From positions 2,542,001 to 2,606,000 of the forward strand of contig NZ_FNSN01000003.1 in NCBI RefSeq assembly GCF_900105345.1: 64,000 nt of DNA. Direction: 5' to 3'. Source of the stretch: Arthrobacter woluwensis (GTDB taxonomy: Bacteria; Actinomycetota; Actinomycetes; Actinomycetales; Micrococcaceae). This document shows positions 61,536 through 64,000 of this stretch, one piece after another. The position numbers were made by a program, and so were the translations under genes. Numbering within the stretch: the stretch's first letter is position 1; every line of letters starts with the position of its first letter. The notes under the pieces were generated by a model that worked only from the letters and a program-made list of their open reading frames with translations, was not told where the DNA came from and searched no databases.

Positions 61536-62678
61536 ATGAACAGTCACATCGGACTACACGGATACACGACCTCGCAGCAGGAAGAGCCTGAATTCGCGGC
61601 ACCTGAATGGGGTGGGCACGTCCGTGCACCGTTCGAGGACGACCACCCCGGGCTGTTCCGTATGCCGGAACCCGGTCCCGCGGCCGTCCGCCTGCATGAC
61701 GCGTTCATCCCCTCGCCCCTGACCTCCCTGGACCGCCTCTTCGGGGCGCGCTCCGCGGCTCAGGTGATCGCCAAGCTGGACCTTCTGCAGGTTTCGGGCA
61801 GCACGAAGGAACGCACCGCGGCGTCCCTGCTGGCCGGGCTGATGGAACGCGGCGATCTCACGCCGGGCGGCACCGTCGTCGAATCCACCTCGGGCAACCT
61901 CGGCAGCGCCCTGGCCCGCCAGTGTGCGCTGCTCGGAGTCCGGATGGTCGCCGTCGTCGATGAGTTCGCCAACGTCGCGGCGCTGCAGGCCATGAAGGCC
62001 TACGGGGCGCGTGTGGTCCGCGTGCCGACGCCCGAGGACGGCAACCGCCTGCGCGCCCGAGTCCTCAAGGTCGCCGAACTGCTGGAGAAGATCCCCGGCG
62101 CCGTCACCACGAATCAATACGGCAACGCCGACAACGCCCGCGCCCACGATCTCACCACCATGCCCGAGTTCGTCGCCGCTCTCGGCGCACCGCCGGACCG
62201 GATGTACGTCGCGGTGAGCACCACGGGCACGCTGCTCGGATGCCAGCGGGCCATTGAACGGGCGGGATGGCCGACCGTGCTGGTCGCCGTGGACGCCGCG
62301 GGGTCGGTGCTGTTCGACGGCGAGCGCGGCGAACGCCGCCTGCCCGGCTTGGGTGCCGGATTCGTGACCGAGCTGTCCCGGCACGCGCGCCCGGAGGCAG
62401 TGCGCCGGATCTCGGAGCTCGACATGGTGAAGGGCTGCCGCATGCTCGCACGACGCGAGGGCATCCTCGCCGGCGCCTCGACGGGCGCGATCGTCGCCGC
62501 CATCGGCCAGGACCTCGAGTCGCTGGACGCCGGCACCACGGTGGGCATGCTCGTCCACGACGGCGGGCTGCCGTACCTGCCGACCGTGTACGACGACGAG
62601 TGGGTCGCGGGAAACCTGGGTGACGTCGGCGCGGTCGAGGCCGCCTTGGAGCGGGCGAACCCGTTCAGCACTCGATGA
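61536..62678 (+). CDS. PLP-dependent cysteine-synthase-like enzyme (SbnA type)
   Basis: A 380-aa fold-type II PLP enzyme. The cofactor Lys is in VSGSTKERTA; the phosphate/substrate loop is STSGNLGSALARQCALLGV; the Gly-rich loop is STTGTLLGC. The N-terminal extension (~55 residues) and the overall style resemble SbnA-like enzymes that combine O-phosphoserine and glutamate on the way to 2,3-diaminopropionate, rather than housekeeping CysK. GGAGAGG precedes ATG 61536. Its stop overlaps the start of an FAD/NAD(P)-binding protein. Substrate assignment is inference. Confidence 0.78.
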   Translation: MNSHIGLHGYTTSQQEEPEFAAPEWGGHVRAPFEDDHPGLFRMPEPGPAAVRLHDAFIPSPLTSLDRLFGARSAAQVIAKLDLLQVSGSTKERTAASLLAGLMERGDLTPGGTVVESTSGNLGSALARQCALLGVRMVAVVDEFANVAALQAMKAYGARVVRVPTPEDGNRLRARVLKVAELLEKIPGAVTTNQYGNADNARAHDLTTMPEFVAALGAPPDRMYVAVSTTGTLLGCQRAIERAGWPTVLVAVDAAGSVLFDGERGERRLPGLGAGFVTELSRHARPEAVRRISELDMVKGCRMLARREGILAGASTGAIVAAIGQDLESLDAGTTVGMLVHDGGLPYLPTVYDDEWVAGNLGDVGAVEAALERANPFSTR

Positions 62679-64000
62679 CGGCGCCCCTCCCCACCCACAC
62701 CACGGCCTGGTGCGACGTCCTGTTCGTCGGGGCCGGGCCCAAGGCTCTCGCGGCGGTCGCCGAGCTGGACACTCGCCTGGCCGAGCTCGGCCCGCGACCG
62801 CGCCCCCTGCGGGTCACCCTGTGCGATCCGGCCCGGCCCGGGCCCGGCGCGGTCTGGGATCCGGAGCAGCCCGCGCACCTGCGGATGAACGTGGACGCCA
62901 GGATCGTGGACCTGAGCTGCCCCGCCGTCCCGGAGTCCTACCGCGCGTGGGAACAGCGACTCTTCCCCGAAACGGCCGGCGAGACCTTTCCGCCCCGCAC
63001 CCAGGTGGGTCGCTATCTCAGCTGGGCGTTTGAGCGTCTCGCAGCCTCGCCGCGCCTCGAGCTCCGGCACGGCGCGGGGCGCGTGAGCGAGGTGACGCGG
63101 GACGGGGACTACTGGCTCGTCACTGCCCGCACCCCAGCGGGGCCGGCTTCCTGGCGGGCCCCCGTCGTCGTGCTCTGCACCGGGCACGCCGACTCCGGCG
63201 GCGTGGATCACCGGCGCGTCGCCTCCGGGGAGGGCACGGATCCCTCGGCCCCGCTGACCGTGACCGGCGCCGCCCTCACGGCGATCGACGTCGTGCTGGA
63301 CGTGACGGAAGGCCGCGGTGGCGCCTGGCGCCGGACCCCCGGGAACGCACTGGAGTACGTCGCGTCGGGCGCGGAGCCTCGGCTGATCACGCTGACCTCC
63401 CGTTCCGGGGAGATGATGCTGCCCAAACCGGCCACCGACCAGCGTCACGTCCTCGACGCCGTCCAGGGTGTGACCGCGGCGCTGCCCACGGGGGGTGAGC
63501 CCGACGACGCCTGGTGGATGACACTCGCCGAGGGGGCGAGCGCCGCGGCGAGGACCGCCGGCGTCGACCTCGACGCGCCTGCGCTGCTGGACCATCTGGA
63601 TCATGGGACGCCGGGCGGTCCCGCAGCCGAACAATGGGTGCACGGCCTGGCACGAGCGCACGGAATGCTCGACGGCGACCCCGCCTGGTGGTGGGGCCGC
63701 GCCTGGTCCGCCGGCTATCGGGATGTCGTGCGGTCGTTGGAGCGCGGCGCGCGGACCCCTGAGCTCTGGGACCTCTGGAGACGCCGGGCGGCGCGCCTGG
63801 AGAAATGGGCGTTCGGCCCTCCCCCGGCCACCGCCGCGAAACTGCTGGCCCTGCACCAGGCCGGCCTCCTGCAGGTCCGCAGCGACGCGGGCTCCCCCGG
63901 CCTCGCCGGTTCCGAGTCCCCCGTCACCACGGTCCGCGCGGTCACGGCCGGCCCCGGCGTCCTCACCGGACCGGCCGAGACACTAGGCCCCGTTTCTGCT
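62675..64000 (+). CDS. FAD/NAD(P)-binding protein, 3' end beyond the window
   Basis: At least 442 codons, open to the right edge. The N-terminus CDVLFVGAGPKALAAVAEL is a dinucleotide-binding GxGxxA-type motif; GAVWDPEQPAHLRMNVDARI and GRYLSWAFERLA follow as in the FAD-NAD(P)-binding family seen next to peptide or siderophore-like genes, and VVVLCTGHAD closes the first Rossmann unit. The ATG overlaps the stop of the SbnA-like gene, so the two enzymes act in one pathway, perhaps making a modified amino acid. The product is unknown. Confidence 0.8.
   Translation, partial: MTAPLPTHTTAWCDVLFVGAGPKALAAVAELDTRLAELGPRPRPLRVTLCDPARPGPGAVWDPEQPAHLRMNVDARIVDLSCPAVPESYRAWEQRLFPETAGETFPPRTQVGRYLSWAFERLAASPRLELRHGAGRVSEVTRDGDYWLVTARTPAGPASWRAPVVVLCTGHADSGGVDHRRVASGEGTDPSAPLTVTGAALTAIDVVLDVTEGRGGAWRRTPGNALEYVASGAEPRLITLTSRSGEMMLPKPATDQRHVLDAVQGVTAALPTGGEPDDAWWMTLAEGASAAARTAGVDLDAPALLDHLDHGTPGGPAAEQWVHGLARAHGMLDGDPAWWWGRAWSAGYRDVVRSLERGARTPELWDLWRRRAARLEKWAFGPPPATAAKLLALHQAGLLQVRSDAGSPGLAGSESPVTTVRAVTAGPGVLTGPAETLGPVSA

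Overview
The window is high-GC DNA from a Gram-positive actinobacterium. The order parA-scpA-scpB-rluB-tyrA-cmk-plsC-der, the DUF6318-type lipoprotein, the branched-chain 2-oxoacid dehydrogenase operon and general protein similarity point to Micrococcaceae (Arthrobacter in the broad sense). This placement is inference from gene content; no rRNA is present.

Layout. 1-8646: core metabolism (end of an ECF transporter S component, cobalamin-dependent methionine synthase metH, a bkd-type E1a/E1b/E2 operon, and a divergent Lrp/AsnC regulator). 8647-13500: a visibly lower-GC accessory stretch with a decayed Rep/SF3-helicase-like gene, a wrecked IS3-family transposase and an intact type II restriction-modification pair. 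13504-27549: a 14-kb element bounded by a 36-bp direct repeat whose right copy is the 3' half of an intact tRNA-Pro(GGG) gene. Almost every gene in it looks like defence: a coiled-coil CHAT protease, a PD-(D/E)XK protein with an in-frame amber near its start, a DUF3644 HEPN protein, a Cys-rich DUF2510 membrane protein, AbiV, a serine recombinase translationally coupled to a 1,048-aa nuclease/LRV-repeat protein, an RHH-YfbU/HEPN-like pair, and a GmrSD-type DUF262/DUF1524 enzyme. No tyrosine integrase is visible in it. 27515-32900: tRNA-Pro, exported proteins, a TetR regulator with a divergent membrane protein, and a 19-bp tandem repeat.

32981-42470 is a leftward run of housekeeping genes (der, plsC, cmk, tyrA, rluB, scpB, scpA, parA). 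It is interrupted between scpB and rluB by one DUF559/AbiEi-type gene that sits between two 30-bp-stem hairpins in mirror orientation. 42588-46600: dctA with a divergent CitA/DcuS-type kinase and response regulator. 46680-51999: an SGNH lipoprotein and the gntR-prpD-prpB-prpC methylcitrate operon. 52995-57660: a compact linear azol(in)e peptide (TOMM/LAP) RiPP cluster with precursor, C protein, YcaO, SagB-type dehydrogenase and ABC exporter. 57713-64000: Lrp/AsnC, PhzF, DUF4190, an MFS exporter with a divergent ArsR regulator, and an SbnA-like PLP enzyme coupled to an FAD/NAD(P)-binding protein that runs off the right edge.

The strongest candidates for undescribed biology are the recombinase plus nuclease-LRV module, the hairpin-flanked DUF559 gene, the multi-gene defence cargo at tRNA-Pro, and the RiPP cluster with its unusual core peptide. 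Functions are inferred from recognisable motifs only; no database search was possible.
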